In this document: in pieces, positions 45,119 through 53,338 of the stretch
Position numbering within the stretch: the stretch's first letter is position 1
Layout of the letters: every line of letters begins with the position of its first letter
Source of the DNA: CAWFGW01 sp963815495
GTDB taxonomy: Bacteria > Bacteroidota > Bacteroidia > Cytophagales > JAAEPT01
Length of the DNA stretch: 64,000 nucleotides
Assembly (NCBI GenBank): GCA_963815495.1
Contig: CAWFGW010000031.1
Location: 158,795 to 222,794, forward strand
Direction of reading: 5' to 3'
Notes under the pieces: generated by a model
What the model was told of the DNA's origin: nothing
What the model saw: the letters and a program-made list of their open reading frames with translations, nothing else
The model's database searches: none
Program-made: the position numbers and the translations under genes

Positions 45119-45625
45119 TTAATTTAGGTTGAATTTGAGCCCAGTTCCTGCTAAAAACATTTTTGAACGAGGCATATCGTTTATAAAAAAAACTTGTTTG
45201 AAGTTCGCTAACAGAGTGATTTTTTCGCTAAGAATTATTCCCACTTCTGCTCCTGGTGCAATACCAAGATTATACTTTTTGAATTCTTCTGTGACTCTTT
45301 CATTTTTCAGTACGGACACACTCGATAATGAATTAAAAACACTTAAAGAACCACTAATGTATAGTTTGTTGAGATGCAACAAACTATAATAATACCCTAA
45401 ATCCAACATACCGGAACGTGCTTTCACTTTATCATTGGAAGCATTTTCAAAGATAAATGCCGACTTAAAATAGGATCGCTCTGTCAGCTGAAAATCAACT
45501 CCAATGCTTCCATAAGCACCAAATTTAGTTAGTCCAAAACCTAATTCTAACGCTTTATCTTCTTGTGCTTTAAGTGCATGATAGAATAGCAAAAAACAAA
45601 AGAAAAAAATTACACATGTTTTCAT
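45119..45625 (-). CDS. TraO-like small outer-membrane beta-barrel
   Basis: 168 residues from the ATG at 45625 (M-K-T-C-V-I); a TTG at 45643 would add six residues. Signal peptide ends A-L-K-A-Q. The mature part alternates as a small barrel: L-E-L-G-F-G-L, G-A-Y-G-S-I-G-V-D-F, L-D-L-G-Y-Y-Y-S-L and a terminal L-A-G-T-G-L-K-F-N-L-N. This pattern recalls the TraO family of Bacteroidetes conjugative elements, but no other tra gene is present. First gene of a three-gene unit (12-bp gaps). Confidence 0.6.
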   Translation of the reverse strand: MKTCVIFFFCFLLFYHALKAQEDKALELGFGLTKFGAYGSIGVDFQLTERSYFKSAFIFENASNDKVKARSGMLDLGYYYSLLHLNKLYISGSLSVFNSLSSVSVLKNERVTEEFKKYNLGIAPGAEVGIILSEKITLLANFKQVFFINDMPRSKMFLAGTGLKFNLN

Positions 45626-45793
45626 AAGAAAATATTTAAACAATTAAACAAAACATTACCTCATCTGCAAAACAACTACCTATAACTAATACAAATGATA
45701 GAATGATATTAATTAAAAAATTAATCTATTCAAATGAAATTTTAGATATTATCAAAAGACACTGTTTATTTTCAGCATTTCGCTAAAAAAACA

Positions 45794-45839
45794 AACACTA
45801 ACACCACCCTTTTCAAAATTCAAAGGATGAGTTAGTGTT
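45794..45839 (-). terminator. Intrinsic terminator after amn
   Basis: Nine-base arms aacactaac (45794-45802) and gttagtgtt (45831-45839) with an inner cccttt/aaagg pairing form a long imperfect hairpin. On the minus strand it is followed by TGTTTTTTT. It is about 55 bp after the amn stop, in a 270-bp AT-rich spacer that must also contain the promoter of the surface module. Confidence 0.75.
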
Positions 45840-45895
45840 ATGAAGAGTTTAAATATTATATAAAAAATAAAATAACCTGACATCTCACTTACCAA

Positions 45896-46666
45896 TCACT
45901 CAAACTTCATGTGTTTGACTGATTCACCAGAATTCTTTAACTCAAGTAACGAATCTATACCAATACTTAAATGCTTCTTGGCAAAGTTGGTTGTTACACT
46001 GGAATCACTTGCTGAAGTTTTCACGCCTTCAGGTGTCATCGGGTTATCTGAAACCAACAGTACCGCACCGTGTGGAATACCATTAATAAAGCTAACTACA
46101 AAAAATGTAGCTGTCTCCATATCTATCGCAATGGCACGAATACTTCTTAAATAGTCTTTAAATTTTTCGTCATGCTCCCACACTCTTCTGTTAGTGGTAT
46201 AAACGGTACCCGTCCAGTAATCGAGTTCGTGTTTTTTAATCATGCTTGAACAGGCGCGCTGCATTCTAAATGAGGGTAAAGCTGGTATTTCAGGTGGCAA
46301 ATAATCATCACTGGTTCCTTCACCACGAATAGCGGCAATGGGTAAGATAATATCACCGATATTCGTCTTTTTTAAACCTCCGCACTTCCCTAAAAAAAGT
46401 GCTGCTTTGGGTTTTATCGCAGAAAGTAGATCCATCACAGTGGCTGCCATAGCGCTTCCCATTCCAAAGTTCATAATGGTAATACCTTCCGCAGTGGCGG
46501 TTTGCATGGGTTTGTCTTTCCCTTTGACTTCTACACCAAATTGTAAAGCAAACATCTCTACGTAATTAATAAAGTTCGTCAACAAAATATACTGACCAAA
46601 TCCCTCCAATGGCACACCTGTGTAGCGCGGTAACCAATCTTTTACGATATCTTCTTTTGTTTTCAT
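45896..46666 (-). CDS. amn: AMP nucleosidase
   Basis: 256 residues, the short single-domain form common in Bacteroidetes. Nucleoside-phosphorylase fold: I-T-I-M-N-F-G-M-G-S-A phosphate loop, F-L-G-K-C-G-G-L, R-G-E-G-T-S-D, the A-I-D-M-E-T-A-T-F substrate motif and V-S-D-N-P-M-T-P-E-G. It hydrolyses AMP to adenine and ribose-5-phosphate. Single gene with its own terminator; the upstream spacer has 'tactctatac'-type repeats. Confidence 0.88.
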   Translation of the reverse strand: MKTKEDIVKDWLPRYTGVPLEGFGQYILLTNFINYVEMFALQFGVEVKGKDKPMQTATAEGITIMNFGMGSAMAATVMDLLSAIKPKAALFLGKCGGLKKTNIGDIILPIAAIRGEGTSDDYLPPEIPALPSFRMQRACSSMIKKHELDYWTGTVYTTNRRVWEHDEKFKDYLRSIRAIAIDMETATFFVVSFINGIPHGAVLLVSDNPMTPEGVKTSASDSSVTTNFAKKHLSIGIDSLLELKNSGESVKHMKFE

Positions 46667-46814
46667 AATTTTAGATTTGAGATTGTTAGATATGAGACAT
46701 TAGATTAATAGTTTTAGTCTCTATATTTTATACTCTATACCCTGTACTCAATACTTTGTACTCTGTACTCCATACCAACTTGCCTTTCTTCTTTTGTCTT
46801 TCTACCTTCATTCT

Positions 46815-47255
46815 ATGGATCAACTTAACCTTCCTCCTTTTGACTTTCGTTTGAAAGAAGAAAATGACATCACCTATATTTTTGATATTCTAAGGAAAAA
46901 GTTTTTACTACTTACTCCTGAAGAATGGGTACGTCAGCACTTGATTCATTTAATGATTAATCAATTTAACTATCCTAAATCGCTTATCAAATTAGAAGGC
47001 GGTCATCTATACAATCAACTACAGAAAAGAACGGACCTTATTGTGTACGATAGAAATGGACAACCGTTTCTTCTTGTTGAGTGTAAAGCGGCCTCGGTAG
47101 AGTTATCACAAAAAACATTCGAACAGGTTTGCGCTTACAATCAAACAGTTAGAGCACCATATATCTGTATTAGCAATGGGAAAAAAACTTTATGTTGTCA
47201 AGTAGATTTTGAAACCGGAGCGATTGAATACTTGAAAACGTTACCTACTTTCTAG
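46815..47255 (+). CDS. HsdR_N-like restriction-fold protein (orphan)
   Basis: 146 residues from the ATG at 46815. Contains the PD-(D/E)xK core: the D of R-T-D-L-I-V-Y-D, then L-L-V-E-C-K-A, followed by V-C-A-Y-N-Q-T-V-R-A-P-Y-I-C-I-S-N-G. This is the 'type I restriction R N-terminal' domain found as a single-domain protein in most Bacteroidetes, often next to holA. No helicase, HsdM or HsdS is present, so it is not a restriction system; its role is unknown. Confidence 0.8.
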   Translation: MDQLNLPPFDFRLKEENDITYIFDILRKKFLLLTPEEWVRQHLIHLMINQFNYPKSLIKLEGGHLYNQLQKRTDLIVYDRNGQPFLLVECKAASVELSQKTFEQVCAYNQTVRAPYICISNGKKTLCCQVDFETGAIEYLKTLPTF

Positions 47256-47368
47256 CAATTAGGCATAAGCGATAAGCTGCAAGCTTTGTGTTTGATAGTA
47301 AATCAGATTGCAGATTAAGACCAACTACAGATCTGATACCGGGTCAGAGACACTACTTTTCATTAATA

Positions 47369-47400
47369 CTCCTTAGTTACGCTTTCGCTAAACTAAGGAG
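47369..47400. repeat. Inverted repeat ctccttagtt / aactaaggag
   Basis: Perfect 10-bp arms (47369-47378, 47391-47400) with a 12-base loop, in the 186-bp spacer between two convergent genes. No U-tract on either strand, though it could still act as a bidirectional stem. The remaining spacer has repeated 'aagctaatagct' text. Confidence 0.5.
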
Positions 47401-47441
47401 AGAAGGTCCCTTCGTCATTAAAAAGCTAATAGCTATAAGCT

Positions 47442-48536
47442 CTAAGCTAATAGCTTTTCATACCACTCCTTTACTTCCGGATGGACTATTTCTCCTCGCA
47501 CCACATTCAAACCTTTTTTCAGGGGTGTACTTTCTGAGGTCGCGTGAATCCAACCTTTATCGGCTAATTGAATAATATAAGGAAGTGTTGCATTCGTTAA
47601 GGCACGCGTGGAAGTTTGCGGCACTGCGCCCGGCATATTCGCCACACCATAATGGATAATACCTTCTTCCACAAAAACGGGATTTTCATGTGTAGTAGGT
47701 TTACACGTTTCAATACATCCGCCCTGATCTACTGCCACATCTATTAACACCGTTCCTCTTTCCATCATGGATAGCATGTCCCGTGTTATTAAACTCGGTG
47801 CTTTTCCTCCTGGGATTAAAACTGCTCCAATAATTACATCGGCTTGAGTAATATATTCTTCAATGGTAAATTGATTGGAGAATAGTGTCGTCACATTGCC
47901 CGGTAATATTTCTGTTAAATAACGTAGTCGGTCGGCATTTACATCAAAAATGGTCACGTTTGCACCTAGTCCTGCAGCCATTTTTGCGGATTCGGTCCCA
48001 ACTATTCCACCACCTAATATAAGTACATTGGCGGGAGCTACTCCTGGAACTCCACCCATGAGCTTTCCTTTTCCTTCTTTTGTTTTTAATAAATAATGAG
48101 CTCCTTCCTGAACAGCCAAACGGCCTGCGACCATCGACATAGGGGTTAAAAGAGGCAGTGATTTACTTTCAAATTGTACCGTTTCATAAGCAATACACAC
48201 CGCCATGGACTTCATCATCGCTTCGGTCAATTCTAATGAAGAAGCAAAATGAAAATAGGTGAAAATCATTTGATCATCGCGAATCAACTCATATTCAGAG
48301 ACAAGCGGTTCTTTAACTTTTACGATTAAGTCCGCCTGGGCGTAAATATCTTTTGCTTTTTCAATCAGCTGACCACCTACACGCTCATAGGCCTCATCAC
48401 GATAGCCTGCACCCAAACCTGCGTTTTTTTCAATTAAAACTTCATGTCCTCGTTTAACTAATTCCATGACTCCTGCAGGAGTCATCGCTACGCGGAATTC
48501 GTTATTTTTAATTTCTTTAGGTACACCTACTTTCAT
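47442..48536 (-). CDS. ald: Alanine dehydrogenase
   Basis: 364 residues from the ATG at 48536 (M-K-V-G-V-P-K-E-I); an upstream TTG would add three residues. The N-terminal domain has R-V-A-M-T-P-A-G-V; the Rossmann loop is G-G-G-I-V-G-T-E-S-A-K; the C-terminal region has D-V-A-V-D-Q-G-G-C-I-E-T and N-M-P-G-A-V-P-Q-T-S-T. It converts alanine to pyruvate and ammonia with NAD+. Preceded by a terminator of the DUF1573 gene. Confidence 0.93.
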   Translation of the reverse strand: MKVGVPKEIKNNEFRVAMTPAGVMELVKRGHEVLIEKNAGLGAGYRDEAYERVGGQLIEKAKDIYAQADLIVKVKEPLVSEYELIRDDQMIFTYFHFASSLELTEAMMKSMAVCIAYETVQFESKSLPLLTPMSMVAGRLAVQEGAHYLLKTKEGKGKLMGGVPGVAPANVLILGGGIVGTESAKMAAGLGANVTIFDVNADRLRYLTEILPGNVTTLFSNQFTIEEYITQADVIIGAVLIPGGKAPSLITRDMLSMMERGTVLIDVAVDQGGCIETCKPTTHENPVFVEEGIIHYGVANMPGAVPQTSTRALTNATLPYIIQLADKGWIHATSESTPLKKGLNVVRGEIVHPEVKEWYEKLLA

Positions 48537-48552
48537 GTGCGTCAATTTAAAT

Positions 48553-48582
48553 AAAAAAAGCGGATAGTATTAACTATCCGCC
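48553..48582 (-). terminator. Intrinsic terminator after the DUF1573 gene
   Basis: Nine-bp stem gcggatagt (48560-48568) / actatccgc (48573-48581) with loop atta; on the minus strand followed by TTTTTTTATT. It separates the DUF1573 gene from ald. Confidence 0.9.
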
Positions 48583-48609
48583 TCAACGTTTTTCTCACAA
48601 AAAAGATGC

Positions 48610-49383
48610 TTAAAAACCTGTTTTTTGCCCTTGGTTCATTAAGCTTTGGTTAGAAAGACTCTGTAATACTTTAGCTTTCAACTTTATTTCTGTTTTTGGA
48701 GATTTTAAGTCATTGGTGTGAACGTACACTAAGTCAGTTACATCGCCCACTATTCGTGGTTTGTATGTAATAGTCAACACTGCTGATTCGCCTTTCTTCA
48801 ATACTTCCTTGTCTGTGGAATATGTCACACAGTTACAACCTGAAGACACATTTGATATTTTCAATGGATCAGCACCTGTATTGGTGTATTTAAACTTGTA
48901 TGTATAATCGCTATGTTGTTGCACCTCTCCAAATGAATGTTCTGTTTTCTCTAATGATATTGCTGGTGCATTTTTTAATTCTTCAGCACCATATTTTGAT
49001 AAATCTACCGGGTGTTCCACAATTCCTTTGATGTAAACTACTTTTGTAGCTGGTTCAGCATTGGAAGTAATGGTAATTGATTTGTTAAAAACACCCATAC
49101 GTCCACTACTATTATACTGCACTTTTATTTTACCTTCTTTCCCTGGCATCACGGGATCTTTTGTAAAAAACGGTGTCGTACAACCACATGAAGCCCTCAC
49201 GTTGGTCATGATAATGGGTTCATCTCCAATATTTTTAAACACAAACTCATAAACAGCCATATCGCCTTCATTCACAATACCAAAGTCGTGCACCTCTTTT
49301 TCGAACTTAAACTTACCCAATGCAAACAATTGAGTAACACATAGCAAGAGTAGTGGAAAAATACTTAGTTGTTTCGTATTCAT
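48610..49383 (-). CDS. Exported DUF1573 protein (two Ig-like/ASH domains)
   Basis: 257 residues. Signal peptide (about 1-22, ending L-F-A). Two similar beta-sandwich domains: F-E-K-E-V-H-D-F-G-I-V-N-E-G-D then R-A-S-C-G-C-T-T-P; and E-K-T-E-H-S-F-G-E-V-Q-Q then S-S-G-C-N-C-V-T. The H-x-F-G and S-x-C-x-C pairs are the DUF1573 signature in Bacteroidetes. A periplasmic role is inferred; the exact function is unknown. Confidence 0.88.
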   Translation of the reverse strand: MNTKQLSIFPLLLLCVTQLFALGKFKFEKEVHDFGIVNEGDMAVYEFVFKNIGDEPIIMTNVRASCGCTTPFFTKDPVMPGKEGKIKVQYNSSGRMGVFNKSITITSNAEPATKVVYIKGIVEHPVDLSKYGAEELKNAPAISLEKTEHSFGEVQQHSDYTYKFKYTNTGADPLKISNVSSGCNCVTYSTDKEVLKKGESAVLTITYKPRIVGDVTDLVYVHTNDLKSPKTEIKLKAKVLQSLSNQSLMNQGQKTGF

Positions 49384-49468
49384 ATTTTTAGTCTTATAAT
49401 TAAGATTATGTAAATTGTTCCACTCGAATTTATTCTAAAAAAACGAGACTGTCAATTAAGACATTCCT

Positions 49469-49476
49469 TAGATTTG
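49469..49476 (+). promoter_or_regulatory. Probable -7 element for the E1 fusion gene
   Basis: TAGATTTG matches TAnnTTTG exactly and lies 22 bp before the GTG start. No good TTG is seen at -33, so the evidence is partial. Confidence 0.5.
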
Positions 49477-49498
49477 TTACTAAAGCAAAAGAAAAAAC

Positions 49499-51907
49499 GT
49501 GAGCGAAGTAAAATTTCTTAACGATTCTCTGTTTACTACAGAAGAAATATTAAAAGACTACCAACTGTGTGTTGAAAGTAGAGAAGTGAGTTTGCTAGGT
49601 AGAAAAGAGGTGATGATGGGCAAAGCCAAGTTCGGAATTTTTGGAGCCGGAAAAGAGGTGCCTCAAGTTGCTTTGGCTCGCTTCTTTAAACCTGGAGACT
49701 TTAGATCGGGCTATTACCGTGATCAAACCTTACTTTTCGCAATGGAGCAATTAACTCCTCAACAGTTTTTTGCTCAGCTGTATGCCCACCCCGATTTTGA
49801 ACATGAACCCGTTTCTGGTGGCCGACTGATGACAGGTAACTTTGGAACCCATTTTTTAAATGAAGACGGTTCCTGGAAAAAGTTAACTGAATTAAAAAAT
49901 TCCACCACCGATGTTTCACCAACTGCTTCGCAAATGCCTCGCTTGTTGGGACTAGCATATGCTTCTAAACTATTTAGAGAAAACAAAGAATTACACCAAT
50001 ACACTGAATTTTCTATTAAAGGGAATGAAATTGCCTTTGGTACTATTGGGAATGCCTCAACTTCAGAAGGATTGTTTTTTGAATCCATCAATGCAGCTGG
50101 TGTATTAAAAGTACCGATGCTGGTTTCCGTTTGGGATGATGATTACGGAATTTCTGTTCCCACGGAACTACAAACCACCAAGGGAAATATTTCGGAAGTC
50201 TTAAAAGGTTTTCAGCGAGAAGGTGATGGACCAGGATTTGAAATTTTCACCGTAAATGGCTGGGATTACCCACAATTGGTAAATACTTACAGAAAGGCAA
50301 CAATGGTATGCCGCGAAGAACATGTTCCTGTATTGGTTCATGTTAGAGAATTAACTCAGCCCGATGGACACTCCACTTCTGGTTCTCATGAGCGTTATAA
50401 ATCGAAAGAACGTCTGGCTTGGGAATTAGAAAATGACTGCCTCAAAAAAATGCGGGAGTGGATTATTGAAACCGGTATTGCTACAGAAGAAACTATAAAA
50501 AAACTAGACAACGAGGCGGTAGAATCAGCCAAAACACACCGCAACAATGCCTGGAAAGCTTACACCGATTCCATCAAATTTGACTTTAACGCTGCGGATG
50601 TTATTCTTACCCGACTTATTCAAGAGTCAAAACACAAGGAAGAAATCAAAAAAATGCGCGATGTGGTGGCGGCTGAAATGTATATGGTACGCGCCCATGT
50701 CGTAAAAATGGTGAAACGCGTGTTACACCTCACTATTGGCGAAGATTTGCTCCCAAGAAAGGAACTGGTTAAGTGGCACGAAAACATGCGTCAGGAAAAC
50801 CATATTCGATACAGCACCCACCTTTACAATGACCAAGCAGATTCTGCTATGAATGTTGCTGATGTACCTGCTACCTATGCCGATGATGCTCCTCAGGTAG
50901 ATGGTTATGAAATTTTGCAACATTTCTTTAAAGCTGCATTCGAGAAAGACCCTCGTATTTTCACCTTAGGTGAAGATGTGGGTAAAATTGGTGACGTCAA
51001 CCAGGGGATGGCTGGCATGCAAGAAAAATTTGGCGATTTACGGGTAACCGACACGGGGATTCGTGAATGTACCATTGTAGGTCAAGCTATTGGTGCTGCG
51101 CTTCGCGGATTAAAACCGATTGCTGAGATTCAATACCTGGATTATATCCTCTATGCAATTCAAATTATGTCGGATGACTTGTCTACCATCCATTTCAGAA
51201 GTTATGGCAGACAAAAAGCACCCTTAATTGTACGGACACGTGGGCACCGTCTACAAGGTGTTTGGCACTCTGGATCGCCATTAGGAATCATTATCAACTG
51301 CTTGCGTGGCATGTATGTCTGTGTGCCACGAAACATGACTCAAGCTGCGGGTATGTATAATGCATTATTACAATCAGGTGATCCTGGTTTGGTAATCGAA
51401 TGTTTAAATGGTTACCGTAAAAAAGAAAGGCTCCCCAATAACTTAGGTGAGTTCACCGTTGAGTTGGGTAAAGCAGAAATTTTAAGAGAAGGTACAGACA
51501 TCACTATTGTAACGTATGGCGCCATGTGTCAAGTATGTTTAGATGGTGCGGAGGAATTGCAGAAACACGGCATCTCTTGCGAAGTTATTGATGTACAGAC
51601 ACTGATTCCTTTTGACAAACACAAGGTAATTGCTGAGTCGTTAAAGAAAACAAACCGAGTACTTTTTGCTGATGAAGATGTGCCGGGTGGTGCTTCAGCG
51701 TATATGCTACAGTGTGTAATTGAAGACGAAGAAGCGTATTATTACCTGGATTCAAAGCCGAAAACAATTCACAGTTGGGCACACCGTCCTGCTTATGCTA
51801 TGGATGGAGATTATTTTTCTAAACCTAATCCAGAAGATGTGTTTGATTATGTATACGAGGTCATGCAGGAAGTAAATCCGGAACGATTTCCCAAGGTATA
51901 TCAGTAA
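49499..51907 (+). CDS. 2-oxoacid dehydrogenase E1, fused alpha and beta subunits
   Basis: 802 residues, GTG start. Residues about 1-400 are the alpha subunit, with the thiamine-diphosphate region G-N-A-S-T-S-E-G-L-F-F-E-S-I-N and V-W-D-D-D-Y-G-I-S-V-P; after a linker, from about 465 the beta subunit has G-E-D-V-G-K-I-G-D-V-N-Q-G and E-I-Q-Y-L-D-Y. Fused E1 of this kind occurs in Bacteroidetes and is usually called 2-oxoisovalerate dehydrogenase. The E2/E3 genes are not in the window, so the substrate (branched-chain 2-oxoacids versus pyruvate) cannot be fixed. Confidence 0.88.
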   Translation: MSEVKFLNDSLFTTEEILKDYQLCVESREVSLLGRKEVMMGKAKFGIFGAGKEVPQVALARFFKPGDFRSGYYRDQTLLFAMEQLTPQQFFAQLYAHPDFEHEPVSGGRLMTGNFGTHFLNEDGSWKKLTELKNSTTDVSPTASQMPRLLGLAYASKLFRENKELHQYTEFSIKGNEIAFGTIGNASTSEGLFFESINAAGVLKVPMLVSVWDDDYGISVPTELQTTKGNISEVLKGFQREGDGPGFEIFTVNGWDYPQLVNTYRKATMVCREEHVPVLVHVRELTQPDGHSTSGSHERYKSKERLAWELENDCLKKMREWIIETGIATEETIKKLDNEAVESAKTHRNNAWKAYTDSIKFDFNAADVILTRLIQESKHKEEIKKMRDVVAAEMYMVRAHVVKMVKRVLHLTIGEDLLPRKELVKWHENMRQENHIRYSTHLYNDQADSAMNVADVPATYADDAPQVDGYEILQHFFKAAFEKDPRIFTLGEDVGKIGDVNQGMAGMQEKFGDLRVTDTGIRECTIVGQAIGAALRGLKPIAEIQYLDYILYAIQIMSDDLSTIHFRSYGRQKAPLIVRTRGHRLQGVWHSGSPLGIIINCLRGMYVCVPRNMTQAAGMYNALLQSGDPGLVIECLNGYRKKERLPNNLGEFTVELGKAEILREGTDITIVTYGAMCQVCLDGAEELQKHGISCEVIDVQTLIPFDKHKVIAESLKKTNRVLFADEDVPGGASAYMLQCVIEDEEAYYYLDSKPKTIHSWAHRPAYAMDGDYFSKPNPEDVFDYVYEVMQEVNPERFPKVYQ

Positions 51908-51949
51908 GAAATCAAACAGCAAATTCCCTTTGCATTGTATTTGTTTGTA

Positions 51950-51985
51950 ATTGCTCAATACTTTGACTACAAAGTATTGAGCAAT
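51950..51985 (+). terminator. 16-bp perfect hairpin after the E1 gene
   Basis: attgctcaatactttg (51950-51965), loop acta, and its exact complement (51970-51985). Only a weak T-run follows (ggttctatttt). Most likely the terminator of the E1 transcript; its exceptional length also allows a repeat or operator for the esterase gene that starts 30 bp on. Confidence 0.7.
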
Positions 51986-52014
51986 GGAATGGTTCTATTT
52001 TAAATACCTATCTT

Positions 52015-53127
52015 ATGAAAACGTGTGTACTTGCATTAATAATTAGTGTGTCATTTTTTAGCTTCAACGCCCTTTCTTGTGGGCAACTCTCAACTGTACC
52101 CTATCAATCTTATAGCGAAAACCCTTTTGGTTATGTGGAATATTTGCCGTGCAATTTTGACACCACTGGTGAAACAAAATACCCAATTTTATTTTGGTTT
52201 AGTGGTCTTGCTTATGCTGGTGATGGTTCAGATACTTCGCTAACAAATCAAATTTTAGATAATAATATCAATGAATGGTTAAAAACCAATGATATCCCTT
52301 TCATTGTGTTAAGTCCCCAGAGTAACAACGGCTATTGGGAAGGCTCTCCCCTAAGAACCCTTACTTTTTACGAGTGGGTCATGGATACGTATTCAAATTA
52401 TATCAACCCAGACCAAATACATATAGCAGGATGGTCAGCAGGCGGTTATGGAGTTTCCTCAATGATTCCTGAAACACCCCAGGTAACAACTTTTACATTG
52501 ATGTCTACAAGTACAAATTCAGCAAACGCTCATTATGAAGACATAATCAACAACGATCAGTATGTTTGGATTCATCACGGTTTGCTCGATGAGAGCCCAA
52601 ATGCTTTAAGCTCGGTGCTCTTTTTTTATGAGTCCTTATACGATGTTGATTCTTCCAGAGTCAGGCTAACCGTCTATTCCGACTTAAAACATTCTGCTTG
52701 GAACGAGGTATATGATAACAGTGGGAGAACGACAAACAAAGAAATGGGTTCCTACCTCAGTAATGAAAAAAGCTACCCCTACTTCAACTGGACTAGTGAA
52801 AACAAAACGTGGTATGAATGGATGTTATCCAAAGGAGCGAGCAAAGTAATTACGTCTGAAAAAAAAAATAATACGGAATTAGATGTCTCCTTATCTCCTA
52901 ACCCTATCAACAATCATAAAAAACTACTTATAAAATCAACTAAGCTTGATTTATCTACCCTTCAAGTAACCATCTTCACAGCATTAGGAAAACAAATCGC
53001 GCCTAAAAACATTAAATCGACTAAATCAGTCTTAGAAATAAATATTGAAGAATTTCCTAATGAGATATATTACGTGAATCTACAAAATGACAAGACAACG
53101 CAAGTGCTTAAATTCATAGTTCAATAG
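52015..53127 (+). CDS. Secreted alpha/beta-hydrolase (esterase-type) with T9SS tail, copy 1
   Basis: 370 residues. Signal peptide (about 1-21). The hydrolase domain has F-G-Y-V-E-Y-L-P and K-Y-P-I-L-F-W-F, nucleophile S141 in G-W-S-A-G-G, a candidate acid D192 in H-H-G-L-L-D-E-S and H226 in L-K-H-S-A-W-N. This resembles LpqC/PHB-depolymerase-like esterases. Residues about 285-370 are a type A T9SS C-terminal domain (L-S-P-N-P-I start, L-K-F-I-V-Q end). Exported by T9SS; substrate unknown. A close paralogue follows. Confidence 0.85.
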   Translation: MKTCVLALIISVSFFSFNALSCGQLSTVPYQSYSENPFGYVEYLPCNFDTTGETKYPILFWFSGLAYAGDGSDTSLTNQILDNNINEWLKTNDIPFIVLSPQSNNGYWEGSPLRTLTFYEWVMDTYSNYINPDQIHIAGWSAGGYGVSSMIPETPQVTTFTLMSTSTNSANAHYEDIINNDQYVWIHHGLLDESPNALSSVLFFYESLYDVDSSRVRLTVYSDLKHSAWNEVYDNSGRTTNKEMGSYLSNEKSYPYFNWTSENKTWYEWMLSKGASKVITSEKKNNTELDVSLSPNPINNHKKLLIKSTKLDLSTLQVTIFTALGKQIAPKNIKSTKSVLEINIEEFPNEIYYVNLQNDKTTQVLKFIVQ

Positions 53128-53338
53128 GATGAAGTAAATGTACGTGTAAAATTACATTTGATTTTTCAATTCCCACTACTTCATTACTCATACACTTATC
53201 ACCAACTTTTTTGTACTATATACATTTGTAATTGTCTATTTAATAGTTATTTATAGTCTTATAATAAGATAAAAGCTTATATACTTGACATTTAAAAATG
53301 TAGTTGTCATTTTACCAAAAATATAAACCCCAACTTAT

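Noticed and set aside
45119..45625. Integrative conjugative element, because of the TraO-like protein
   Set aside because: No other tra genes, relaxase, integrase or att-like repeats; neighbours are chromosomal.
46815..47255. Type I restriction-modification system (HsdR-like domain)
   Set aside because: Only the N-terminal nuclease-like domain is present, as a complete small protein; no helicase, HsdM or HsdS in the window. Single-domain versions are ordinary in Bacteroidetes.
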